Origin: Bacteroidales bacterium
Lineage (GTDB): Bacteria; Bacteroidota; Bacteroidia; Bacteroidales; UBA4181
DNA: 19,600 nucleotides
Assembly: GCA_031287245.1 (NCBI GenBank)
Contig: JAITTD010000259.1
Coordinates: forward strand, 1 to 19,600
Direction of reading: 5' to 3'
A program made the position numbers and the translations under genes. The stretch's first letter is position 1. Each line of letters begins with the position of its first letter. Below are positions 1 to 6,742 of the stretch, piece by piece. Below the pieces are notes generated by a model. The model saw only the letters and a program-made list of their open reading frames with translations. It searched no databases and was not told the origin of the DNA.

Positions 1-140
1 CGATAAAGCCATTGGTATACAGATTTACGACTTACAGCATACATACTGGAAATCTGCGCTATACTCTGTTGCCCCTGCTCTATCTCCATCACTTTTTCTT
101 TCTTAAATTCATCACTAAATATACGAATTATTTTATCCAT
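1..140 (-). CDS. Transposase, IS3/IS911-type OrfA-like, 5' fragment (cut by window edge)
   Basis: An open minus-strand frame begins with ATG at 138-140 and runs 46 codons to the window edge without a stop. The peptide begins MDKIIRIFSDEFKKEKVMEI and continues through a helix-turn-helix of the sort IQ(I)SSMYAVSRKSVYQWLYR. That is the pattern of the N-terminal HTH of IS3/IS911-type OrfA transposases, which bind the element's terminal inverted repeats. Only the start is visible, so completeness and the exact IS group cannot be judged. The gene lies downstream of nth in the same orientation, which marks the left edge of the window as the boundary of a mobile element. It could also be a domesticated HTH protein, but the short N-terminal arm before the HTH favours a transposase. 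Confidence 0.7.
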   Translation of the reverse strand, partial: MDKIIRIFSDEFKKEKVMEIEQGQQSIAQISSMYAVSRKSVYQWLY

Positions 141-215
141 TGTTGTGCTATTTTTAAAATAGTTGTCAACATTTTTCCTGTCAACGTATAGTATGAGAGG
201 ACACAACCTTAAACC
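141..215. other. Gap between nth and the transposase; probable end of the insertion sequence
   Basis: This 75-nt AT-rich stretch holds two direct copies of GTCAAC 15 nt apart (about 166-187) just upstream of the transposase start. The terminal inverted repeat of the insertion element should lie here, but its partner end is outside the window, so the boundary cannot be fixed. Confidence 0.3.
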
Positions 216-854
216 TTAAACTTTAAACCTCTTAAAAAGGCAGAAATCAGACAATCCGCAATTTTGACATTTGGGCTTACGCGCTGTACACACATAACGT
301 CCGTGAAGTATGAGCCAGTGATGCGCTGTTCCCCACAGATGACGCGGAAAATATTTGCACAGTTGCTTTTCTGTGTCAGCAGGAGTTTTGGCGTTTGCGG
401 TCAGTCCGATGCGTTGCGACACGCGAAACACGTGCGTATCAACCGCTAATGCAGGCTGATTGAAGACTACAGACACAATCACATTGGCTGTCTTGCGCCC
501 TACGCCGGGCAACTGTATCAGTTCATCCATCTTTTCCGGCACCTGCCCGTTGAACTTATCCACCAGCACACGCGCCATTCCAACCAAATGCTTCGATTTA
601 TTATTGGGATACGAACAACTTTTGATCATGGCAAACACCTCGTCGGGTGTCGCTTCTGCCAGCAATTCGGGTGCGGGATAGCGTTCAAACAGTGGCGGTG
701 TAATCATATTCACCCGTTTATCGGTACACTGCGCCGAGAGAATCACGGCAACCAACAGTTCAAACGGATTCCGGTAATGCAGTTCCGTTTGGGCAACCGG
801 CATATTGTCCTGAAACCATGCTGTTACTTGCGTGAAAAGTTGTTTTCGCGTCAT
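216..854 (-). CDS. nth: Endonuclease III (DNA glycosylase/AP lyase)
   Basis: Bifunctional base-excision-repair enzyme that removes oxidised pyrimidines and cleaves the abasic strand. The 212-residue product has the helix-hairpin-helix LPGVGRKTANV with the expected catalytic lysine (K121), followed by the catalytic aspartate in VDTHVFR (D139). The C-terminal Cx6Cx2Cx5C iron-sulfur cluster motif (CTARKPKCQNCGLSDFC) is complete. Length matches the family. The frame is open further upstream to 956, but ATG at 852-854 is the better start because it begins at the usual family N-terminus and forms an ATGA overlap with the stop of the preceding exonuclease gene, implying translational coupling. It is the last gene of the minus-strand run starting at 3232. 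Residue roles come from the E. coli enzyme. Confidence 0.96.
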   Translation of the reverse strand: MTRKQLFTQVTAWFQDNMPVAQTELHYRNPFELLVAVILSAQCTDKRVNMITPPLFERYPAPELLAEATPDEVFAMIKSCSYPNNKSKHLVGMARVLVDKFNGQVPEKMDELIQLPGVGRKTANVIVSVVFNQPALAVDTHVFRVSQRIGLTANAKTPADTEKQLCKYFPRHLWGTAHHWLILHGRYVCTARKPKCQNCGLSDFCLFKRFKV

Positions 855-1432
855 ACTTTCGGAATGGCGGTCAGTTTTCGGTAAATTTCGTGACAAGCCC
901 AGGCATCCGTGGCGGCATAGCGTTTTTGGGCTTCGGTGAGTTCCTGATTTTCCCAATTCGACAACTGCTGGGACTTGGAAATCCGAAATCCGAGAATAAT
1001 GCCTGCCATTTTTGCCAGTCCCATGTCTGTGATATCGAATTTTTTCATCATACTCTGCAAATCAATGAACCCTTGTGGCTGTATCTTGGCTTTGCGGCGC
1101 AAAGTATCCATATCATTCTTGATGGCAACGCCTATTTTCAGGATATTGGGGTTGGAAAACAATGCAAGAAGGCTTGGTGGCATATTCATTTTGCACAGCC
1201 GGAACAGATAAGCGTGGTGTCGAGTGGACAGTTGCAACAATGCCACCTTGTTCACCCGCCCCTTCGTAAACGAGGGACGGGTCTCGGTATCAAACCCCAA
1301 CACTGGCGACTTCTCCAAACGTTTTACCAGTTCGTCTGTCCGTGCTGCGTCTTCGGCAAGATGAATCCTGCCCGTAAAGCGGACTAAGGGCAATAACTGC
1401 AAATCATCGTGCGAAATGGACGGTTCAAACAT
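851..1432 (-). CDS. 3'-5' exonuclease, DEDDy family (RNase D/WRN-like)
   Basis: The 193-residue protein is a single DnaQ-like exonuclease domain. Motif Exo I is GFDTETRP (D48, E50), Exo II lies in IGVAIKNDMD (D107), and Exo III is YAATDAWA (Y172, D176), making it a DEDDy enzyme with a full set of metal-binding acids. There is no HRDC or helicase domain, so it is a stand-alone exonuclease resembling the WRN exonuclease domain rather than full RNase D. Substrate, DNA or RNA, cannot be read from sequence. It overlaps nth by 4 nt and follows the DUF5063 gene after 18 nt, so it is probably part of one transcript. Pairing with endonuclease III is compatible with a repair role, but that is inference from position. 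Confidence 0.92.
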   Translation of the reverse strand: MFEPSISHDDLQLLPLVRFTGRIHLAEDAARTDELVKRLEKSPVLGFDTETRPSFTKGRVNKVALLQLSTRHHAYLFRLCKMNMPPSLLALFSNPNILKIGVAIKNDMDTLRRKAKIQPQGFIDLQSMMKKFDITDMGLAKMAGIILGFRISKSQQLSNWENQELTEAQKRYAATDAWACHEIYRKLTAIPKV

Positions 1433-1450
1433 CAGAAGGCGTGGTTGGGG

Positions 1451-2047
1451 TTATGCTTCTTCATCGCCGGTATAATCACCAATCACTTCTTCAATATCTA
1501 TGTCCAAATCCAGATTTTGCTTGTTTTCGGCATACCGCTGCTGATACAGGTTCACATGGATAATACGAAGCGATGTAAGCATTTTCACGCCCCAATACTC
1601 TCCGAAAGTATTGGCACATTCAATCAAGGCATCATTCATATTTTCAAGCGTTTCGGTTTCATACAGCAGTACAAAATCTTTCAACTCCTGATAAATATCG
1701 GTCAACAGTTCCGAAAGGTTTACTGAGACCATTTTTGCGCTGTCCGGATAACTCAGATCGGAAATATCGGGGAAGGCATCCAACTCGCCAATCAATCCCG
1801 CTAAGCCTTTCAGCACCTTGTTATATGCCTTTTCGGTGACAAACTTATCCGCCTCGTAGGAATAACGGGCTTCTATTGTGGGCAATTCCAGCACGCCCTT
1901 GTAAATGGCGGACAGCATTTCCAACTGAACCTCCCAGAATTTCAGGATTTCCTGATCCGGCAAACGTTCCAGATATTCGCAATATTTGCGACACAACCGC
2001 ACAAATTCTTTGTTTTTTGAGTCTAAAAGCACATCTATTTTTGTCAT
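1451..2047 (-). CDS. DUF5063 family protein, function unknown
   Basis: A 198-residue acidic, mostly helical soluble protein with no signal peptide or membrane segment. I recognise it as the DUF5063 family of Bacteroidetes from its overall pattern (N-terminal RLCRKYCEYLE, C-terminal tail rich in Asp/Glu such as DLDIDIEEVIGDYTGDEEA). In that phylum it commonly sits next to a small 3'-5' exonuclease gene, as here. No catalytic motif is visible. The start ATG at 2045-2047 follows the stop of the binding-protein gene by 18 nt, so it is likely co-transcribed. No function is proposed. Confidence 0.8.
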   Translation of the reverse strand: MTKIDVLLDSKNKEFVRLCRKYCEYLERLPDQEILKFWEVQLEMLSAIYKGVLELPTIEARYSYEADKFVTEKAYNKVLKGLAGLIGELDAFPDISDLSYPDSAKMVSVNLSELLTDIYQELKDFVLLYETETLENMNDALIECANTFGEYWGVKMLTSLRIIHVNLYQQRYAENKQNLDLDIDIEEVIGDYTGDEEA

Positions 2048-2065
2048 GACTTATTATTTTAGATT

Positions 2066-3232
2066 TTAATTTAATTTGACATAATAATATAATGAATGAT
2101 TGGGTAATAAATCGGGGTGAAATATCTTAATCAGGTCTTTCAGCACCACCTGCGGCTGAATCACGCCCGACTCGAAAAAATCATTGCCTCCTCCTGCGCT
2201 TGTTCGCGCGTAATTATTGAACACGTTGCCTGTTTTCCACGGGCGGGCGTGTGCTAACCGTTCATCCACCGATTTTATTTCGTACAGACTGCGGGCGGTA
2301 CCGGTATGAATCCATAAATCCGCCAAAGCCCCTTTGTCTATGATGGCTTCGATATCAACCGGATAACTTTCGTGCGAATCATTCTCTTTCCACAAAAAAT
2401 CGCCGCCTGCATCGGCAATGATTTCGGCAATGGAGGTTTTTCCACCGGGTATGTACCACGTGCCCTTCCAAGGCAAGTCGCACATGATTTTGGGCTTATT
2501 TTTTTCGTTGGCAGCCAACAATTTCAAAGACTCGTATTCTTGCTTTATATTCTCAAACAGGACGGCAGCCTCGGCTTCGCAACGGTAAAAAGTTGCCATG
2601 AATTTGAGCCATTCCGCCTTTCCCAGAGCGGTCTGTTCGAGATATTCGGCGTTGAGCACGACTTTGATGCCCAAGTCGGTCAGTTTGGTCAGCGAACCCA
2701 GCACTTCCTGCCCTACTCCGTAAGCAAAGACAGCATCCGGTTTCAGGGCGATGATTTTCTCAAAGTCCAATGCCGTATCGTAGCCCACATCGGGAATCAT
2801 CTTGTCAGCCACTGCTTTTTGAATGTCGGCATCGTACACAAATGCCGAGCCTGACAAGGCTTTGATACTCGATGTCCTGCCGAGAGCCTTCAACATGGCT
2901 ACATGTGTGGTGGACAAACAAATCACTCGCTCTACCGGCGTGCGAATAACCGTGTATCCTGATAATCCTTCCGGCAATGGCGCATCTTTGGGACAAAGGG
3001 CATAGCAAAATTCCTTGTCGTGCGCTCCCTGCCAAGGATTGAGAACGGATACAAACGTTGTCCCGCCTGATTGCCGGATGGTAAAGCCGTGTGCATAATC
3101 CAACTGCACAACTGAGTCGGCACTGGATGTATCCAATGCTGTCGCCACTCTCTGTTGGTTGCCGCCACAAGAAACGGACACAACAGAAAGACACAGTAAA
3201 CACCCGGACAAAAAGGCACAAAAAAATTTCAT
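2066..3232 (-). CDS. ABC transporter substrate-binding lipoprotein (BtuF/FepB-like; iron-siderophore or corrinoid)
   Basis: The 388-residue protein starts with a hydrophobic signal peptide ending at SVSC (Cys22), a plausible lipoprotein cleavage site followed by GGNQQR. The body is a class III periplasmic-binding-protein fold: a first lobe with RVICLSTTHVAMLKALG and LDFEKIIALKPDAVFAYG, a long linker helix, and a second lobe with GGKTSIAEIIADAGGDFLW. Such proteins deliver ferric siderophores, haem or cobalamin to a BtuC/FecCD permease. The ligand cannot be decided. No transporter partner is adjacent; a matching type of permease is encoded at 10039-11055 on the same strand, and no ATPase is in the window. 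It is the first gene of the minus-strand run to nth. Confidence 0.9.
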   Translation of the reverse strand: MKFFCAFLSGCLLCLSVVSVSCGGNQQRVATALDTSSADSVVQLDYAHGFTIRQSGGTTFVSVLNPWQGAHDKEFCYALCPKDAPLPEGLSGYTVIRTPVERVICLSTTHVAMLKALGRTSSIKALSGSAFVYDADIQKAVADKMIPDVGYDTALDFEKIIALKPDAVFAYGVGQEVLGSLTKLTDLGIKVVLNAEYLEQTALGKAEWLKFMATFYRCEAEAAVLFENIKQEYESLKLLAANEKNKPKIMCDLPWKGTWYIPGGKTSIAEIIADAGGDFLWKENDSHESYPVDIEAIIDKGALADLWIHTGTARSLYEIKSVDERLAHARPWKTGNVFNNYARTSAGGGNDFFESGVIQPQVVLKDLIKIFHPDLLPNHSLYYYVKLN

Positions 3233-3423
3233 TCAACTATTTTAAAAAAATCATAACAAACAATGTACCAAAAATGAAAAATTGAGGTTAAATAGTCAAT
3301 ATTAAATTTTCTTAGTACGTGACAAAAATTACATCATAACATATATACCGGAAGTGTTATAAAAAATATACGCTTGGAAATTTGAGGATTTCCATCTAAT
3401 TTTGCGCCTTTAAAATTTGAACG
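3233..3423. other. Divergent intergenic region between the binding-protein gene and leuS
   Basis: A 191-nt AT-rich region serving both directions. The leuS promoter is annotated separately. For the minus-strand gene, the best candidate is TAATATTG (complement of 3297-3304) with TTTG (complement of 3323-3326) 18 nt upstream; it deviates from TAnnTTTG at one base and is only a weak proposal. No ORF or terminator is visible. Confidence 0.4.
3373..3404 (+). promoter_or_regulatory. Bacteroidetes-type promoter of leuS
   Basis: A perfect TAnnTTTG -7 box (TAATTTTG, 3397-3404) is preceded after 20 nt by CTTG (3373-3376) as the -33 box. It lies 19 nt before the ATG at 3424, giving a short leader. Confidence 0.65.
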
Positions 3424-5058
3424 ATGGAATATAATTTGAACGAGATTGACCGCAAATGGCAACAATATTGGGCGGATAACAAGACTTACCATGCAACGGA
3501 AGACCACACCAAGCCGAAATATTACGTATTGGATATGTTTCCCTATCCGTCCGGTGCGGGTTTGCACGTTGGACATCCGTTAGGATACATTGCCAGCGAC
3601 ATTTACAGCCGTTTCAAACGTCATCAGGGCTTTAATGTGCTGCATCCGATGGGTTACGATGCCTACGGACTGCCGGCAGAGCAGTATGCGATACAGACAG
3701 GTCAGCATCCCGCCGTCACCACTGAGCAGAATATCAACCGTTACCGCAAACAGCTGGACAAAATAGGGCTGTCGTTCGATTGGAGCCGCGAAATCCGCAC
3801 CTGCGAGCCGGAATATTACAAATGGACGCAATGGGCGTTTGTGCAAATGTTCCATTCTTACTATTGCTACGAAGCGCAACAGGCACGCCCAATAACCGAA
3901 CTGACGGAAATATTCGGCAAACAAGGCACGAAAGACCTGAATGTCGCCCTTTCGGAAGAACTGACGTTCACTGCCGAAGAATGGAACGCCAAATCCGAAA
4001 AAGAACAGCAGGAAACACTGATGAATTACCGTATTGCCTACCTTGCCGACACGATGGTAAACTGGTGTCCCGCGTTGGGAACGGTCTTAGCCAACGACGA
4101 GGTAAGCGAAGGCGTATCTGTACGCGGCGGGCACCCGGTGGAGCAAAAACTGATGCGGCAGTGGTGTCTGCGGGTTTCCGCCTATGCGCAACGCCTGCTC
4201 AACGGGTTGGACACCATTGAATGGACGGAATCGCTGAAAGAAACGCAGAGAAACTGGATTGGACGGAGTGAAGGTGCAGAACTTAATTTTAAAATAAAAA
4301 ATGAAGAAATGAAGAAATGTAGAAATGAATTCCTCAATTCCTCAATTCCTCAATTGACAGTCTTTACCACCCGTGCCGACACTATTTACGGCGTAACCTT
4401 TATGGTGCTTGCACCCGAAAGCGATTACGTGGCGCAGGTAGTCACCCCAGCGCAACAAGCCGATGTGAATGCCTACCTTGATTCCGTCAAGCGGCGCACC
4501 GAACGAGAACGCATTGCCGACCGTCGTGTAACGGGTGTTTTCACCGGATCATACGCCATCAATCCGTTCAACGGGGCAGAAATACCCATCTGGATTTCCG
4601 ACTATGTGCTGGCAGGCTACGGCACCGGTGCCATTATGGCTGTACCGGCACACGACAGCCGCGACTACGCTTTTGCCAAACATTTCAACCTGCCGATTAT
4701 CCCGCTGATTGAAGGCGCGGACGTGTCCGAAGAAAGTTTCGACGCCAAAGAAGGCATCATGGTCAATTCGGGCTTTCTCAACGGACTGACCGTTAAGGAA
4801 GCCATCGCGAAAGCCAAGCAATACATCAAAAAGGAAGGCATCGGGCGCGTGAAAGTGAATTACCGCCTGCGCGACGCCATTTTCAGCCGCCAACGCTATT
4901 GGGGCGAGCCGTTCCCGATTTATTATAAGGACGGAATGCCCTACACAGTGGACGAAGCCGACCTGCCCGTCCGCCTGCCCGAAGTGGATAAATTTCTGCC
5001 GACAGAAAAAGGCGAGCCGCCGCTGGGACACGCTAAAAACTGGGTGTATAAACCGTAA
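3424..5058 (+). pseudogene. leuS: Leucyl-tRNA synthetase, 5' portion only (544 codons; C-terminal part missing)
   Basis: Leucyl-tRNA synthetase charges tRNA-Leu with leucine. This ORF has the N-terminal Rossmann half with the HIGH-type signature HVGH (residues 48-51), the zinc-region segment around VNWCPALG, the CP1 editing domain with the threonine-rich TVFTTRADTIYG and the GYGTGAIMAVPAHDSRD segment, and then re-enters the catalytic domain at FSRQRYWGEP (487-496). It stops at residue 544, just after GHAKNWVYKP. The SSWY region, the KMSKS loop, the anticodon-binding domain and the C-terminal tail are all absent; bacterial LeuRS is normally about 860-950 residues. The missing part is not found elsewhere in the window. 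A RhuM gene begins 5 nt after the stop. The frame is otherwise intact and has a good promoter, so it may be a recent disruption or one half of a split enzyme. Alone it should not aminoacylate. Confidence 0.85.
4301..4355 (+). repeat. Two 8-bp tandem repeats inside the leuS reading frame
   Basis: ATGAAGAA occurs at 4301 and 4309, with a variant ATGTAGAA at 4317 and a half unit at 4325. This is followed by AATTCCTC at 4328, 4336 and 4344 plus AATT at 4352-4355. The block encodes EEMKKCRNEFLNSSIPQL-like low-complexity sequence between FKIK and TVFTTRADT of the editing domain, where other LeuRS have a shorter link. The unit length is not a multiple of 3, so gain or loss of one unit would shift the frame. 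Confidence 0.85.
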
Positions 5059-5063
5059 CGGAC

Positions 5064-5939
5064 ATGAATATAAGGAATGAAATAGTCCTTTACCAGCCCG
5101 ATCATTCCGTACACTTGGAAGTCAGGCTTGAAAACGAAACGGTTTGGCTGACACAAGCACAAATTGCTTTGCTTTTTGGAACACAACGCCCAGCCATTAC
5201 CAAGCATTTAGGAAATATTTTCAAATCCGGCGAATTAGAAGAAAAAGAGGTTAGTTCCATTTTGGAACATACCACTACTCACGGAGCCATTGCTGGGAAA
5301 ACGCAAATTCAGCAAGTGAAAATTTACAACTTAGATGCGATACTTTCAGTTGGCTATCGCGTAAATTCTATCAATGCAACTATGTTCAGACAATGGGCAA
5401 ACCGTGTTTTAAAGGAATATCTGCTACGCGGTTATGCTATGAATCAGCGTTTTGAGTATATCGACAATAAATTATTTCAGCACGAACAAAAATTATTGGA
5501 ACACCAAAAGAAAATTGATTTTTTCGTTAACACGGCATTGCCGCCGATAGAGGGAGTTTTTTACGATGGGCAGATATTTGATGCCTACAAATTTATTTCG
5601 GATTTGATAAAAACGGCTGCGAAGACAATTGTTCTGATTGACAATTATGTGGACGATAGTGTTTTAGTCATGCTAACCAAACGTAATGCAGGAGTGACTG
5701 CAACCATCTATACAGTGAAAATTTCCGCACAGCTGCAACTTGATTTGACCAAGCACAATGCACAATATCCGCCAATAACGATAACAGAAAAAGTAAATAT
5801 TCATGATCGCTTTTTGTTGATAGATAATGATATATATCACATTGGTGCTTCGCTGAAAGATTTGGGTAAAAAACTTTTTGCGTTTACGAAAATGGAAACG
5901 AAGGCGGAGGAATTAATGAGAAATATTGTAAAAAGATAA
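5064..5939 (+). CDS. RhuM-family protein with C-terminal PLD-like region
   Basis: The 291-residue product starts with the RhuM-type domain (about 1-125): ETVWLTQAQIALLFG is the helix-turn-helix-like segment, and YNLDAILSVGYRVNS plus RVLKEYLLRGYAMN are the family signatures. After a helical linker (about 127-155) a second region (IDFFVNTALPPIEGVFYDGQ to the end) resembles a degenerate phospholipase-D-like module, with LIDNYVDDSVL and HDRFLLID (H247); an HxK motif is not complete. RhuM proteins are accessory genes often found on genomic islands and within restriction-modification operons; their biochemical role is unsettled. The gene is visibly more AT-rich than leuS, sits 5 nt behind its premature stop, and is therefore probably part of the insertion that truncated it. 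Confidence 0.85.
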   Translation: MNIRNEIVLYQPDHSVHLEVRLENETVWLTQAQIALLFGTQRPAITKHLGNIFKSGELEEKEVSSILEHTTTHGAIAGKTQIQQVKIYNLDAILSVGYRVNSINATMFRQWANRVLKEYLLRGYAMNQRFEYIDNKLFQHEQKLLEHQKKIDFFVNTALPPIEGVFYDGQIFDAYKFISDLIKTAAKTIVLIDNYVDDSVLVMLTKRNAGVTATIYTVKISAQLQLDLTKHNAQYPPITITEKVNIHDRFLLIDNDIYHIGASLKDLGKKLFAFTKMETKAEELMRNIVKR

Positions 5940-5949
5940 TGCTTAAATC

Positions 5950-6113
5950 ATGATGAATAAAAACATTTGGAATTTATATAAATCATCTGAAAGAGGGCAA
6001 AAGGCTATTTCTTTGTTTTCAATGATGCGGAAACTTTTAATCAATTGAAAAAAATGATTGGCAAAGAAACGATTATGGCTCTTAATTCATTAAAAACGAT
6101 AAACAAAAAGTAA
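5950..6113 (+). pseudogene. Small frameshifted ORF between the RhuM gene and the UDG-family gene
   Basis: ATG at 5950 opens a frame (MMNKNIWNLYKSSERGQKAI...) that reaches a stop at 6046-6048 after 32 codons. A second frame, open from about 6012, reads FVFNDAETFNQLKKMIGKET and continues to TAA at 6111-6113. The two halves read as one lysine-rich helical protein of about 54 residues if a frameshift near 6005-6015 is allowed. The second stop overlaps the next start as TAATG, as expected for a translationally coupled gene pair. I do not recognise the family. It may be a decayed gene, a programmed frameshift or a sequencing error. Confidence 0.5.
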
Positions 6114-6694
6114 TGCCCCAATCCCAAGCCATAGAACGCCACCCCTTGCCGCCCTTCCTCCCCAAGGACGCAAAGTTATTGATGTTGGGCAGTTTTCCGC
6201 CGCCGCAAAAGCGTTGGTCAATGGAATTTTACTACCCGAATCTCAATAACGATATGTGGCGCGTGATGGGTTTGATATTTTTTGGCGATAAAAATTATTT
6301 TGTTGATACCGCGCACAAGACTTTTCGCAAAGAGCAAATTATTGATTTTCTGACCGCAAAGGGAATTGCATTGTTTGATACGGCTACCGTGGTGCGCCGT
6401 TTGAAAGACAATGCCGCCGACCAGTTTCTCGAAATTGTGGAGGCAACCGATATTTGTGCTTTATTGCAACAACTTCATAAATGCAAGGCAATTGCCGTTA
6501 CAGGGCAAAAAGCGATGGACACGCTACGCTCACAACTGCAAGTTGAAGAGCCGCTTGTGGGCAAAAGCACAGAATTTACGGTTGAAAAACAGTCAATGCG
6601 ACTGTTTCGTATGCCTTCCACTTCACGTGCCTATCCGCTGCCGTTGGAACGCAAAGCCGCGATGTACGAAACTATGTTGAAAATGATTAATTAA
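6113..6694 (+). CDS. Uracil-DNA glycosylase family protein (MUG/SMUG-like)
   Basis: A 193-residue soluble protein with the features of the uracil-DNA glycosylase superfamily: the first motif is LLMLGSFPPP (23-31), followed by FYYPNLNNDMWRVMG (39-53) where substrate-binding Asn/aromatic residues are expected, the strand AIAVTGQKA, and a C-terminal MPSTSRAYPLPLERKAA corresponding to the family's DNA-intercalating motif II (typically HPSP or MPSTSR). Expected to excise uracil or mismatched bases, or to be a deaminated-base enzyme of undefined specificity. The start overlaps the stop of the preceding small ORF (TAATG), suggesting coupling. It converges on the CLC gene with 48 nt between. Confidence 0.8.
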   Translation: MPQSQAIERHPLPPFLPKDAKLLMLGSFPPPQKRWSMEFYYPNLNNDMWRVMGLIFFGDKNYFVDTAHKTFRKEQIIDFLTAKGIALFDTATVVRRLKDNAADQFLEIVEATDICALLQQLHKCKAIAVTGQKAMDTLRSQLQVEEPLVGKSTEFTVEKQSMRLFRMPSTSRAYPLPLERKAAMYETMLKMIN

Positions 6695-6710
6695 TCATTT
6701 CCATTTTTTC
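6681..6710. terminator. Palindrome at the convergent ends of the UDG-family and CLC genes
   Basis: AAATGATTAATTAATCATTT (6681-6700) is a perfect 20-bp palindrome that includes the stop codon of the UDG-family gene. It can fold as an 8-bp stem with an AATT loop and is followed by CCATTTTTT on the plus strand. Position between convergent genes fits a terminator, but the stem is AT-only apart from two G-C pairs, so strength is doubtful. Confidence 0.4.
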
Positions 6711-6742
6711 GGCATATTACGCCGTTCACCCGTTTCTCTGCC

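Noticed and set aside
855..956. N-terminal extension of endonuclease III
   Set aside because: The extension overlaps the exonuclease coding region in another frame, has no match to the family, and the ATGA overlap start at 854 is far better.
2805..3236. Overlapping minus-strand frames at 2805-3236 and 2932-3219
   Set aside because: They overlap the binding-protein gene in other frames and have no family features; the lipoprotein frame has the signal peptide and full fold.
4301..4355. Intein or group I/II intron inside leuS
   Set aside because: The insert is only about 18 codons of tandem octamers, far too short, and lacks splicing motifs.
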